A DNA stretch of 64,000 bases from CAWGJF01 sp963822905 (GCA_963822905.1 CAWGJF010000001.1:434001-498000), one strand, 5' to 3'; shown: positions 47,673 to 55,862, counted from the stretch's first letter. Program-made: numbers and translations. The notes: generated by a model not told the origin, from the sequence alone.

Positions 47673-48284
47673 ATGAAACGATTCTTTTTTCTTCTGCTTA
47701 TTCCGCTGATTTCTGTCGGATGCCAGACAAAGGATACAGGTAAAGAAGAAAACAAAATGACAACTGAAAATAAAAAAGAGGAAGTAATGAGCGATTCAAT
47801 TCTTGTTGCAACAATGAATACAAATATGGGCACAATAAAAATTGAATTGTTCCCGGAACAGGCTCCCAAGGCAGTTGAAAATTTTACCGGGCTTGCTGAA
47901 AAAGGATATTATGAAGGTATAATTTTCCACCGCGTAATTGATAAGTTTATGATACAGGGCGGCGACCCGACCGGAACCGGAACGGGTGGGGAAAGTTTAT
48001 GGGGCAAAGCTTTTGCAGATGAATTTTCACCTGATTTAAGATTTGACGAACCTGGTTACCTTGCAATGGCAAATGCCGGTCCTAACACAAACGGAAGCCA
48101 GTTTTTTATAACTGTTGTTCCAACTCCGTGGCTGAATGACCACCATACAATTTTCGGAAAAGTTATTGACGGGATGGATGTAGTTTATGATATAAGCAAA
48201 GTGAAAACTTCCAAGCCGGGCGATAAACCGCTTGAAGATGTGAAGATTATAAATGTTAAGATTGAGAAAGAAGCACAGCAGTAA
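47673..48284 (+). CDS. Cyclophilin-type peptidyl-prolyl isomerase lipoprotein, 203 aa
   Basis: Catalyses proline isomerisation in the envelope. The signal peptide ends with a lipobox (ISVGC, Cys17). A Lys/Glu-rich linker follows, then the cyclophilin domain from about 42: NMGTIKIELFPEQAPKAVEN, FHRVIDKFMIQGGDPTGTG and NTNGSQFFITV. AAGGAGG precedes the start. It is followed by the first copy of the repeated hairpin leader. Confidence 0.93.
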   Translation: MKRFFFLLLIPLISVGCQTKDTGKEENKMTTENKKEEVMSDSILVATMNTNMGTIKIELFPEQAPKAVENFTGLAEKGYYEGIIFHRVIDKFMIQGGDPTGTGTGGESLWGKAFADEFSPDLRFDEPGYLAMANAGPNTNGSQFFITVVPTPWLNDHHTIFGKVIDGMDVVYDISKVKTSKPGDKPLEDVKIINVKIEKEAQQ

Positions 48285-48312
48285 TTGCAGTTAAATAAAC
48301 CGGATAAATATC

Positions 48313-48380
48313 AAAGGGAACATATTTGTGTTCCCTTTTTTATTAAATTCCAGAATAACAATTTATAAAGGAGAACATTA
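48313..48380 (+). repeat. Repeated hairpin leader, copy 1 (also a terminator)
   Basis: A perfect 10-bp stem AAAGGGAACA / TGTTCCCTTT (48313-48338) is followed by a T run and TATTAAATTCCAGAATAA. It lies after the isomerase gene and before the glycine-rich small gene. The same hairpin recurs four more times in the next 4 kb. Confidence 0.8.
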
Positions 48381-48383
48381 TTG

Positions 48384-48614
48384 ATGGGAAATAATAAATC
48401 AACCGATAAACGTGAAACGATTTTAGTATTTGGTGCCGGATTCGGTGCTGCTTTTGGAGCTGCCGCAGGAGCTGTATTTGAGAGTATAGATATGGGTCTT
48501 GGAATTTCTATAGGCGTTGCATTAGGTGTAGCAATAGCTTTGGTTTTTGGTAAGAAAATTGTCCAATTGTTTGGCAACCCGGATAAAACCGGTTCTAATG
48601 AAGAAAAAGAATAA
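48384..48614 (+). CDS. Small glycine-zipper membrane protein, 76 aa
   Basis: A charged head (GNNKSTDKRE) is followed by a Gly/Ala-patterned hydrophobic hairpin (GAGFGAAFGAAAGAVF, then GLGISIGVALGVAIALVFG). This is typical of glycine-zipper small membrane proteins. The tail is charged. AAGGAG lies 10 bases before the ATG; a TTG three bases earlier is also possible. Lies between copies 1 and 2 of the hairpin repeat. Function unknown. Confidence 0.7.
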   Translation: MGNNKSTDKRETILVFGAGFGAAFGAAAGAVFESIDMGLGISIGVALGVAIALVFGKKIVQLFGNPDKTGSNEEKE

Positions 48615-48650
48615 CTATTTGTAGAGAGCCTACCTAAAAATGAAATTATC

Positions 48651-48720
48651 CAAATGGAACACATTCCTGTCCCCTTTTTTTGTCGAATTCCAGAATAATA
48701 TTAGGGAAGTCTGTGCTAAA
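48651..48720 (+). repeat. Repeated hairpin leader, copy 2 (degenerate stem)
   Basis: CAAATGGAACACATTCCTGT is a decayed version of the hairpin, but the following GAATTCCAGAATAATATTAG is close to the other copies. Further right, ATAGGTAATAGTTATAAG (near 48767) matches a segment beyond copy 4, so the repeated unit extends past the hairpin. Confidence 0.65.
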
Positions 48721-48911
48721 TGAATGAGGAATAATAATTCTGTTAATAACCGCTTCTCAATTCTTGATAGGTAATAGTTATAAGCTTAATATAAATTGAC
48801 TTAGTTGCCCCTTCTGTTAATGTGCTGATTTTTAAAAAATAAAAATTTCTTGTCATATTTTAAATATTCCTGTTACTAATATATTAGTAATAAGAGATAA
48901 TAAATTTTAAT

Positions 48912-49418
48912 ATGCAAAATCAACAAGAGCAAAATTTTATAAAGATAATTGAAGAGAATAAAGATAAAATTTATAGAATATGCAAAATCTACGCAGTTAC
49001 TCCGATAGAGCCGCAAGATCTTTTCCAGGAAGTGGTGATCCAGGTTTGGAAATCATTATCTGCTTTTAAGGGCAAATCCAGCATAAGCACCTGGATCTAT
49101 AAAATTGCATTAAATGTTTGTTATAGCTCGAAAATCAGGTTCGAAAAGAAAAACAATAATACTGTTCGCTTAGAATCTATACAGTTTGTTCCGGCAGAAA
49201 ATACTCCGGATAAAAGTCAGCAAGAAAAATTTCAAGCCCTTCAAGATTGTATTTCATCATTGAATAAAATAGATAAATCCATTGTTATACTTTATCTGGA
49301 AGAGTTACCTTACAAAGAAATAACCGCAATTACGGGTTTGACAGAGAACCACATAGCTGTTAAAATGAAACGGATAAGAAAAAAGTTATTAAAGTGTATA
49401 ACTCATAAATTAAAATAA
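48912..49418 (+). CDS. ECF-type RNA polymerase sigma factor, 168 aa
   Basis: Sigma-70 region 2 (YAVTPIEPQDLFQEVVIQVW, about 28-47) and region 4 (KIDKSIVILYLEELPYKEI, then TGLTENHIAVKMKRIRKKL) are both present. The DLFQEV segment matches the -10 recognition helix. The length of 168 is normal. The next gene begins 19 bases downstream and may encode a partner. The upstream 190 bp after copy 2 holds no gene I can support. Confidence 0.92.
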   Translation: MQNQQEQNFIKIIEENKDKIYRICKIYAVTPIEPQDLFQEVVIQVWKSLSAFKGKSSISTWIYKIALNVCYSSKIRFEKKNNNTVRLESIQFVPAENTPDKSQQEKFQALQDCISSLNKIDKSIVILYLEELPYKEITAITGLTENHIAVKMKRIRKKLLKCITHKLK

Positions 49419-49436
49419 AAGATTAAGGTAAATAAA

Positions 49437-49709
49437 ATGTTAGAACAAGAATTAAAAGATACCTGGCAGGATCTTAAAGATGTTTGGAGAAATTCGTCAC
49501 AGACAGAGAAGATCAATATTCAAATGTCAAACCTGGTTGTTGAATTAAAAAGTAAGGTAAGCCAATTCGAAAAAGACTCTATAAAAAGAGACATAAAAAC
49601 AATTAAGGCTTTCACAAGTCAATTTGAAAAAGATTCCATTAGTAATGATATAAAAAAAATTACTTCAGCCATAAGAAAAATTATTCAATATTTTAATTTG
49701 AAAAAATAA
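49437..49709 (+). CDS. Helical protein with internal repeats downstream of the ECF sigma gene, 90 aa
   Basis: Predicted to be entirely helical and soluble. The block VSQFEKDSIKRDIKTIKAFT is repeated as TSQFEKDSISNDIKKITSAI. The first 20 residues (LKDTWQDLKDVWRN) resemble partners encoded beside ECF sigma factors in Bacteroidota. It lacks a membrane helix, so if it is an anti-sigma factor it is a soluble one. Role inferred from position. Confidence 0.65.
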   Translation: MLEQELKDTWQDLKDVWRNSSQTEKINIQMSNLVVELKSKVSQFEKDSIKRDIKTIKAFTSQFEKDSISNDIKKITSAIRKIIQYFNLKK

Positions 49710-49789
49710 AAATAAAATTCTAATGGGCTTATACCCCCTCCTCACCCCAACAACATTAAATTCCTACCCAGCCAGCGCAATGAAATTAA

Positions 49790-49860
49790 CCAAAGGGAAC
49801 ATATTTGCGTTCCCTTTTTTATTGAATTACTGAATAATATTCGGGAAGTTTGTGCATTAA
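49790..49860 (+). repeat. Repeated hairpin leader, copy 3
   Basis: AAAGGGAACATATTTGCGTT and the closing CCC plus T run form the hairpin (49792-49819). It is followed by ATTGAATTACTGAATAATAT and TCGGGAAGTTTGTG, matching copies 2 and 4. It directly precedes the next small gene. Confidence 0.8.
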
Positions 49861-49875
49861 CAGGAAGGAAGTTAT

Positions 49876-50539
49876 ATGAAATCATTTCAAATAATATTGG
49901 TTTTGTTTCTGCTATCAATTTCCGGTTTTTCATTTTCCCAATCGCAAAAGAAATATGACTTTGTATTAGAAGTAAATAAGAATCTTCCTGATTATGGATT
50001 TACAATAGAGAAAACAGGAAACGATTCCATTCTTTATCACAATGTTATTAATATCTACCAGGCTGATTCAGATAAGTTTATTCAATCTATTAATCTGGAT
50101 GACTATGACATCTATTATTCCGAATATGAATACCCGGATGTTGATCCCCTGATAGATGTTAACTTTGACGGGTATAAAGATTTATGCATATTGGCAGGAA
50201 GCGGACAAAACGGGAAAAATCAACTTACCAGCATTTTCTTATTTGATACCACAAAGGCTGAGTTTTACAAAAGCCCTTACTTTAATGAAGTTTATAACCT
50301 ATATGTCGTTGACTCACTAAAATGTATATATGAAGCTTTTTGGACAGGAGCTTGCGCAGATGCATATTGTATAATTAACAATACCTATAAAGTGCTGGAT
50401 AATAAATTAATAAAAGTTGAATCGGACTATTATGAATATGATGATAAATCCGATACAATGCATTAGATATATTGAAAAATATGAGAATGGAAAATTAATT
50501 TCAAAAACGGAAGTCGGATTAAATGAAGATGTTGAATAA
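49876..50539 (+). pseudogene. Secreted hypothetical protein, probably frameshifted near the 3' end
   Basis: The open frame 49876-50466 (196 aa) has a signal peptide (to about 23) and a calcium/FG-GAP-like DVNFDGYKDLCIL segment (about 92-104), of the kind found in XAC2610-like secreted proteins. It stops at TAG 50464, but the +1 frame continues at once with YIEKYENGKLISKTEVGLNE to a stop near 50539. That extension looks like natural protein sequence, so a one-base indel near 50450 is likely. The gene lies between hairpin copies 3 and 4. No function can be given. Confidence 0.6.
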
Positions 50540-50569
50540 AAGCCCTATCGATCTGAAGCAAGCAAATTA

Positions 50570-50640
50570 ACCAAGGGAACATATTTGTGTTCCCTTTTTT
50601 GTTGAATTCCTGAATAATATTTGGGAAGTTTGTAGTAAAT
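50570..50640 (+). repeat. Repeated hairpin leader, copy 4
   Basis: AAGGGAACATATTTGTGTTC closes with CCTT and a T run (50573-50600). GTTGAATTCCTGAATAATAT and TTGGGAAGTTTGTAG follow. About 35 bases further, GATTGGTAATAGTTAT matches the extension seen after copy 2. Confidence 0.8.
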
Positions 50641-50700
50641 AGACAGGGTGTAGAAATCCTGATTGGTAATAGTTATTTATAACTTAGATGGATAATACAA

Positions 50701-51289
50701 ATGAATTCAGAAAATTATAAAATTGAAAAAATACCAGTTATAAATATTCTATTGAAAGGGATAAAAGAATCATATAAGAATGATCTACAAAATAAATCTT
50801 ATAAATTTTATAATATTTATGAAGAGCTATCCCCAAACAAATTTAAGATAAAAAGTGATTTCACAAATGATTTTGACTTAAATACTAAGACGAACAAAAA
50901 TTCTAAAAAAAACAATGACTTTTCTGGCATATATATATTTTTTAATAAAAACAAAAAAGCAGTTTATGTTGGAATATCTAGAACTATCATAAGAAGGATA
51001 AGGCAACATTTTATAAGTCCAGAACACAATCAATCAAGTCTAGTCTATTTAATGGCAAGGAAAATGTACAAAGAAAAGTATGAAACTGATTTTCAAGGTA
51101 TACGAAATTCTTTCCCATTCAATGATTATCAACCAAAAATTTAAAAGGAATAAGAAATAACTGGAAAATTAAATTTATTCCGGAAACGGATAATTATAAA
51201 ATTTATCTGAAAAGATAGACATTGATGTGTGGAAAATACAATTTGGAATTCATTCGAAACTCACTAAAACTTATTCTAACAATTAGTTA
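50701..51289 (+). pseudogene. GIY-YIG nuclease domain protein, truncated by frameshift
   Basis: The frame 50701-51144 encodes 147 aa. A GIY-YIG core is seen at about residues 76-105 (SGIYIFFNKNKKAVYVGISR, then IRRIRQHF). The frame stops after NDYQPKI, but a shifted frame continues with NLKGIRNNWKIKFIPETDNY and KIYLKR, which is the usual C-terminal style of this family. More shifted sequence (WKIQFGIHSK) follows to about 51289. This is best read as a decayed gene. A host or defence role cannot be told. Confidence 0.6.
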
Positions 51290-51313
51290 GGCAATTAACA
51301 ATAGAGGATAGAA

Positions 51314-51964
51314 ATGATTAAAAATGGTATTGTAAGATTGAGAGAAGAAGAAAGAAACATTAGTAAAAAAGTAATTAGAATAATAAAAAATATTCATCCC
51401 CAAGCCGAAGCAATTTACATTCCTAATATAGAACCTAATAATAAGGTTAATTATCTATTTATAACTATGGAGCCGTCTTTTGGAACATGGGCAGGAACTG
51501 AAAGAAATGCAGTAAAGATGATAAATGAGGGATTCAGGAATTTTCTATGGTCTATAGAAGATTTTTTATTTCATTATTCAATTTATCATTATCTATCTCC
51601 TAACTATTATATTACAGACATATCTAAAGTTGCAGTTAAAACAAAAATAGCAAATGAAACTAGAAAGAAAGTGTATACGTTTTGGAGCGAACATTTAGCA
51701 AAAGAAATTAAAATTATAGGACATGACAGTTCAAAATTATTTTTTGTTGGAAATGTCGTGGAACAATGGATTATAAATAACCTTCAAATCCTTAATAAAA
51801 GTAGATTTTCTGGGAAAATACTTCATTACTCTGCTCAAGCAGCTAAAAAGAGAAAATACTTTCGAAATGAAAACGAAATGGATTATCAAAATTTCATTTC
51901 TACTGAAGACTTAGCAGAAGAAAAAATTTACAATTTCACTGAAATGCTTTTAGAGAAAGTTTAG
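51314..51964 (+). CDS. Possible uracil-DNA glycosylase-superfamily protein, 216 aa
   Basis: Intact frame with no signal peptide. YLFITMEPSFGTWAG (about 48-62) resembles the motif A region of the uracil-DNA glycosylase superfamily, YYITDISKVAVK (about 98-109) and FFVGNVVEQWI (about 144-154) resemble the middle strands, and ILHYSAQAA (about 170-178) resembles the H-x-S motif B. The match is by motif order only. It could be a DNA repair or defence accessory enzyme. The AGGATAGAA ahead of the start is a weak ribosome-binding site. Confidence 0.5.
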   Translation: MIKNGIVRLREEERNISKKVIRIIKNIHPQAEAIYIPNIEPNNKVNYLFITMEPSFGTWAGTERNAVKMINEGFRNFLWSIEDFLFHYSIYHYLSPNYYITDISKVAVKTKIANETRKKVYTFWSEHLAKEIKIIGHDSSKLFFVGNVVEQWIINNLQILNKSRFSGKILHYSAQAAKKRKYFRNENEMDYQNFISTEDLAEEKIYNFTEMLLEKV

Positions 51965-52398
51965 ATAATAAAAGTATGGTTGACAAAATTTTAAAAGCAT
52001 TTCTGATAAATTAATTTGATCGAAATCTAGAAAAGAACTTGTATATAGTTATTATAAAATATTTTCAAAGGAAAAGGCTAACTGATTCCTCAGCACTAAG
52101 GTTCTTTAATTTAGGGAACATATTTGTGTTCCCTTTTTTGTTTATCTTAGATAAATATCCCCACCAATGGCGGCGCCACAGAGGTTTTGGGATAAATACA
52201 AGTTGAAAAAGCTCCTTTTTGGCTCATTGTCATAGCCAACTTTGCCAATAGGATTCTGAAAAATTTTTGCTGTTTTAAGGTTTGGATGATAAAAAATTAA
52301 TTATTGGGGAAATTGTAAACCGGAATTAACAATTTTGGAAAAATCAATAAACATCACTTAACTTTACAATAACTTTAAGATCATCCAGGAGTAGAAAC
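51965..52398. other. 434-bp region with hairpin copy 5 and no supported gene
   Basis: Apart from the hairpin listed separately, I see no open frame or recognisable element. The stretch near 52160-52260 (CCAATGGCGGCGCCACAGAG and following) is of different composition and may be eroded coding sequence, but I cannot identify it. Confidence 0.4.
52110..52145 (+). repeat. Repeated hairpin leader, copy 5 (hairpin only)
   Basis: AGGGAACATATTTGTGTTCC and the closing CT plus T run (52113-52139) reproduce the stem and loop of copies 1 and 4. The downstream GAATTCC segment of the other copies is missing, so only the hairpin is conserved. Confidence 0.8.
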
Positions 52399-52990
52399 AT
52401 GCCATTAAATGATCTACCTGAAAAAATTCGTAACAATTATGAAATTCATGAATGGAAGCACGCAATAACAATTCTAAAGGGTGATTTTCCAAATGAATGG
52501 GTTGATTTAATAAGTATACTTTCAAAATTTAAATTGAAGAAAAGTTGGATTAATGTACCTGGAGGCAGAAAATCTTTAGTAGCTGACTGGATTGATTCAC
52601 AGTTTAGTGAAAAGGGCTGGGAAGAAAAATCATTTGCAACAAGCGTGCATGTCGATGAAGATATATTTGATTCACCTACTCATAGTGTTGATTGTTTCAA
52701 AAATAGAGTTGCTCTTGAAATAGAATGGAATAATAAAGATCCATTTTTTGATCGTGACTTGAATAATTTTCGGTTGTTATTCGATTTGAGAGCAATAAGT
52801 ATTGGAATCATAATAACGCGATGTGATGAATTACAAGATATTTTTAATGAATTGGATAGAGGACATTCTTATGGAGCTTCAACAACTCATATGAGTAAAT
52901 TACTCCCACGTGTTGGAAGGTGGGAGTGGAGGCGGGTGTCCTATATTAGTATTTGGTATAAAAAAATCATTATATGTTGAGGATGAATAG
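52399..52990 (+). pseudogene. Type II restriction endonuclease, BglII/BstYI family, frameshifted
   Basis: The fold-determining core VDCFKNRVALEIEWNNKD has candidate catalytic residues Asp98, Glu107 and Glu109. GASTTHMSKLLPRVG (about 159-173) is also typical of the family. After RVGRWE the open frame diverges and stops at 52980. Skipping one base near 52927 restores GGGCPILVFGIKKSLYVEDE, the usual family ending, with a stop at 52990. A single inserted base has therefore broken the C-terminus. The partner methyltransferase follows immediately. Target site unknown; relatives cut GATC-cored hexamers. Confidence 0.8.
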
Positions 52991-52991
52991 T

Positions 52992-53662
52992 ATGAAAATT
53001 AAGAGTACTGCAGCACAAGATTTTGTTAATGAGGTCAAAGGAAAGTTTAAAACCATTTTAGCAGATCCTCCTTGGCGCTTTATGAATAGCACAGGGAAAG
53101 TAGCACCAGAACATAAAAGACTTAGTCAATATCCAACTTTATCTTTACAAGAAATCTTAGATATCCCCGTTAATTCTGTAACTGATGAACAAAGCCATTT
53201 ATATTTATGGGTTCCTAATGCATTACTTGCTGAAGGATTAGAAACAATGAAGAAATGGGGGTTCACATATAAAACAAACATTGTCTGGTACAAAATACGC
53301 AAAGATGGTGGTCCTGATGGTAGAGGTGTTGGCTTTTATTTTCGTAATGTTACTGAATTAGTGTTGTTTGGGATAAAAGGAAAAATGAGGACGTTGAAAC
53401 AGGACGAACTCAGGTAAATATTATTTCAAGTAGGAAAAGGGAACACTCAAGAAAACCAGATGAATTATATGACATTATAGAAAGTTGTAGTCCCGGCCTA
53501 TACCTTGAATTATTTTCAAGAGGTAAAAGAGAATAATTGGTTTGTATGGGGAATAATCTATCTGAAAATTATTTGCCAAATTGGTGTACTTACAGTACAA
53601 TTCTGGAAACGGAAATGAACTCAACTTCAATTATTAGAAAAGCAAAAGAAGTACTCTTCTAA
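52992..53662 (+). pseudogene. MT-A70 family N6-adenine methyltransferase, frameshifted
   Basis: Partner of the BglII-type endonuclease. ILADPPWRF contains the catalytic DPPW (Asp25-Trp28). SHLYLWVPNALLAEGLETM, FTYKTNIVWYKI and FRNVTELVLFGIKGK are normal family sequence. The frame stops at 53417 after TLKQDELR, but shifted frames continue as GRTQVNIISSRKREHSRKPD and SPGLYLELFSRGKRE. Further shifted pieces NNWFVWG and NNLSENYLPNWCTYST follow to a stop at 53662. At least three single-base indels are needed to rejoin the pieces. The start at 52992 follows the restored endonuclease stop by one base. Confidence 0.8.
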
Positions 53663-53752
53663 TAAAAAAGTTAAAAGCAAATCATAGGATTAAAAGTAAA
53701 AGTGTTTGTTGAAAAATTACACCAGCCATTCATTAATTTTATTTTTATAATT

Positions 53753-55231
53753 ATGAAACAAACTGAGGGTAAAGAATTCTTTTCATCCCGCTGGGCGTTA
53801 ATTATTGCCACAATCGGGATAGCGGTTGGCACGGGAAACATCTGGCGGTTTTCAAGAATTGTTGCACAGAACGGCGGCGGTTCTTTTTTAATTCCGTGGG
53901 TAATTTTTCTTCTTATCTGGTCGGTGCCGCTAATAATTGCAGAGTTTGCTCTCGGCAAAGCTTCAAGAATGGGCCCGGTTGGAGCGCTTTCAAAATTTGC
54001 CGGGAATAAATTCGGATGGATGGGTGCGTTTGTTGTTTTTGTTTCAACAGCAATTATGTTTTATTATTCTGTTGTAACCGGCTGGTGCCTGCATTATTTC
54101 TGGTCTGCAATTTCGGGTAAGCTGTTCAGCACAACAGATCATCTCGCCTACTGGAATGAATTTTCTTCCGGCTACCTGCCGCTGCTTTTCCATTTTGCTT
54201 CTATGGTTCTTGTTGCGCTTGTAATTATAAAAGGAGTAACCCGTGGGATTGAAAGAGTAACAAAAGTTTTAGTCCCGGCTTTGCTGGTAATTTTGTTTAT
54301 ACTTTTCTTCCGTGCAATCACGCTTCCAAATGCAATCGAAGGAATAAAATATTTTTTCACTCCTGATTTAAATGTCCTGTTTGATTATAAAGTCTGGCTG
54401 AATGCGCTAACACAAAATGCGTGGGACACCGGCGCAGGCTGGGGACTGATACTTGCTTATGCAATTTATATGAAAAAGAATGAAGACATTTCATTAAACG
54501 CCGCACTTATTGGTTTTGGGAACAACAGCATTTCACTGCTTGCGGGAATTACAATTTTCTCAACAGTTTTTTCACTCAGTTCAGTGGATGCAATGACGCA
54601 GGTTTCGCAGTCAGGTCCGGCAAACACGGGGCTTACTTTTATTTATTTGCCTCTGCTCTTCAGTAAATTTTCTGAAATAAATATTGTCAATATCTTTTTT
54701 GCTTCGATATTCTTTTTAGCTTTGTTCTTTGCTGCGTTTACTTCTTTAGTTTCAATGCTTGAACTTTCGACAAGAACTTTAATTGATTTTGGCTTCAGAA
54801 GAAAAAGAGCTTTGGTTTTCGCAGCTTCAGCAGGATTTATTTTTGGGATTCCTTCTGCACTGGATTTAAATTTTCTTGCAAACCAGGACTGGGTCTGGGG
54901 CGTCGGACTTATTTTAAGCGGTGCATTTATTTCGTTTTCAATTTTAAGATACGGAGTTGATAAATTCAGAACTGAAATAATAAACGGTTTCGGAAGTGAT
55001 GTAAAAATAGGGAAGTGGTATAATTTTGTAATTAAGTTTCTTATTCCAATTCAGGTTGTCGTTTTAATAAGCTGGTGGTTGATAAGTTCAATTTCGTGGG
55101 ATGAACAGTGGTGGAATCCATTCCACGCAGAAAACTTCGGAACTGTTATATTTCAGTGGGCAATAATTTTGATTGTGTTTGTTGCTTTGAATAAAATGAT
55201 GATGAAACATATAAGGAATGAAAACGCGTAG
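53753..55231 (+). CDS. Sodium-dependent NSS/SNF family amino-acid transporter
   Basis: A Na+ symporter, probably for an amino acid. The family signature GIAVGTGNIWRFSRIVAQNG lies at about residues 20-39 (from 53753), and some 11-12 hydrophobic helices follow. The frame is open from a GTG at 53702, but the ATG 53753 start places MKQTEGKEFFSSRWALIIA in the normal N-terminal position. Its likely small subunit lies 630 bp downstream, beyond repeats. Substrate cannot be told; small-subunit partners are known for methionine/alanine transporters of this family. Confidence 0.92.
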   Translation: MKQTEGKEFFSSRWALIIATIGIAVGTGNIWRFSRIVAQNGGGSFLIPWVIFLLIWSVPLIIAEFALGKASRMGPVGALSKFAGNKFGWMGAFVVFVSTAIMFYYSVVTGWCLHYFWSAISGKLFSTTDHLAYWNEFSSGYLPLLFHFASMVLVALVIIKGVTRGIERVTKVLVPALLVILFILFFRAITLPNAIEGIKYFFTPDLNVLFDYKVWLNALTQNAWDTGAGWGLILAYAIYMKKNEDISLNAALIGFGNNSISLLAGITIFSTVFSLSSVDAMTQVSQSGPANTGLTFIYLPLLFSKFSEINIVNIFFASIFFLALFFAAFTSLVSMLELSTRTLIDFGFRRKRALVFAASAGFIFGIPSALDLNFLANQDWVWGVGLILSGAFISFSILRYGVDKFRTEIINGFGSDVKIGKWYNFVIKFLIPIQVVVLISWWLISSISWDEQWWNPFHAENFGTVIFQWAIILIVFVALNKMMMKHIRNENA

Positions 55232-55306
55232 TGTCATTTCGAGGAGCTTGCGACGAGAAATCTTGATCGTGGTGTACGAGGATTTCTCCCTCTGGTCGAA
55301 ATGACA
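55232..55306. repeat. TGTCATTTCGA inverted-repeat element, copy A
   Basis: A 75-bp element with perfect terminal inverted repeats TGTCATTTCGA / TCGAAATGACA and an interior GAGAAATCTTGATCG...GATTTCTCCCTC. It begins one base after the transporter stop. Copies B and C follow within 0.6 kb and a partial copy lies near 27.9 kb. Confidence 0.85.
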
Positions 55307-55325
55307 ATTAAAACAACATTTAACA

Positions 55326-55622
55326 TTGCAGAATCATAATTACTACATATACATTATTTCTAACTGGAATAACAAAGTAATATATGTTGGCATGACGAAT
55401 GATCTTGAAAGATGAATTTATGAACACAAGAATAAGATATTTGAAGGTTTCTCTAAAAAATATAATCTTAATAAATTGGTTTATTACGAATATACGAATG
55501 ATGTGAACGCAGCGATTCGAAGAGAAAAGGAAATTAAAAAATGGAGAAGGGAAAAAAAGAATAAATTGATAGAATCTATGAACCCTGAATGGAAGGATTT
55601 AGCTGAAGAAATATTTAAATAG
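55326..55622 (+). pseudogene. Short GIY-YIG (UPF0213-type) nuclease gene with an in-frame stop
   Basis: From a TTG at 55326 the frame encodes MQNHNYYIYIISNWNNKVIY then VGMTNDLER, hits TGA at 55413, and continues IYEHKNKIFEGFSKKYNLNK, YEYTNDVNAAIRREKEIKKW and on to a TAG at 55620. YYIYI and IYVGMTNDL are the GIY-YIG core, and YTNDVNAAIRREKEIKKWRR is the family's conserved second half. The stop lies where these proteins usually have Arg (CGA to TGA is one change). Gene and repeats A and B are adjacent. Confidence 0.8.
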
Positions 55623-55626
55623 TTGT

Positions 55627-55704
55627 TGTCATTCCGAAGAAGCGAAGCGACTGAGGAATCTTAATCGTAGCGAACGAAGATTTCTCCCTCCGGTCGAAAT
55701 GACA
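55627..55704. repeat. TGTCATTTCGA inverted-repeat element, copy B
   Basis: A 78-bp element from TGTCATTCCGA to TCGAAATGACA, with GCGAAGCGACTGAGGAATCT and GATTTCTCCCTC inside. It begins four bases after the broken GIY-YIG gene. Confidence 0.85.
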
Positions 55705-55743
55705 CAACGCTTAAAATATATTTGTAATAAATATAGCAAGGCT

Positions 55744-55822
55744 TGTCATTTCGAAGGAACGAAGTGACTGAGAAATCTAAACCTTATGATACAAAAGATT
55801 TCTCGCTTTACTCGAAATGACA
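55744..55822. repeat. TGTCATTTCGA inverted-repeat element, copy C
   Basis: A 79-bp element from TGTCATTTCGA to TCGAAATGACA with GAACGAAGTGACTGAGAAAT inside. It lies 40 bp before the start of the small subunit gene. Confidence 0.85.
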
Positions 55823-55862
55823 GTGCCATGGAAGCAAAATTTTGTAAAAATTAATAATTAAT

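Noticed and set aside
48311..48664. 117-codon reverse open frame over the glycine-zipper gene
   Set aside because: It is a shadow of the forward gene; both its ends fall in the repeated hairpin, which creates similar reverse peptides at other copies.
51275..51300. CTAACAATTAGTTAGGC resembles an integron attC-type core (GTTAGGC)
   Set aside because: Only one core-like site fits. The opposite end lacks the RYYYAAC consensus, the repeated hairpins do not carry these cores, and no tyrosine integrase gene is in the window.
52920..52930. Programmed frameshifting in the endonuclease gene
   Set aside because: No slippery heptamer with a downstream structure is seen, and the partner gene and its neighbours carry unrelated indels, which favours decay.
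55413..55415. TGA in the GIY-YIG frame as a possible recoded codon
   Set aside because: No selenocysteine element is apparent and the family usually has Arg here, so a simple CGA to TGA mutation is more likely.
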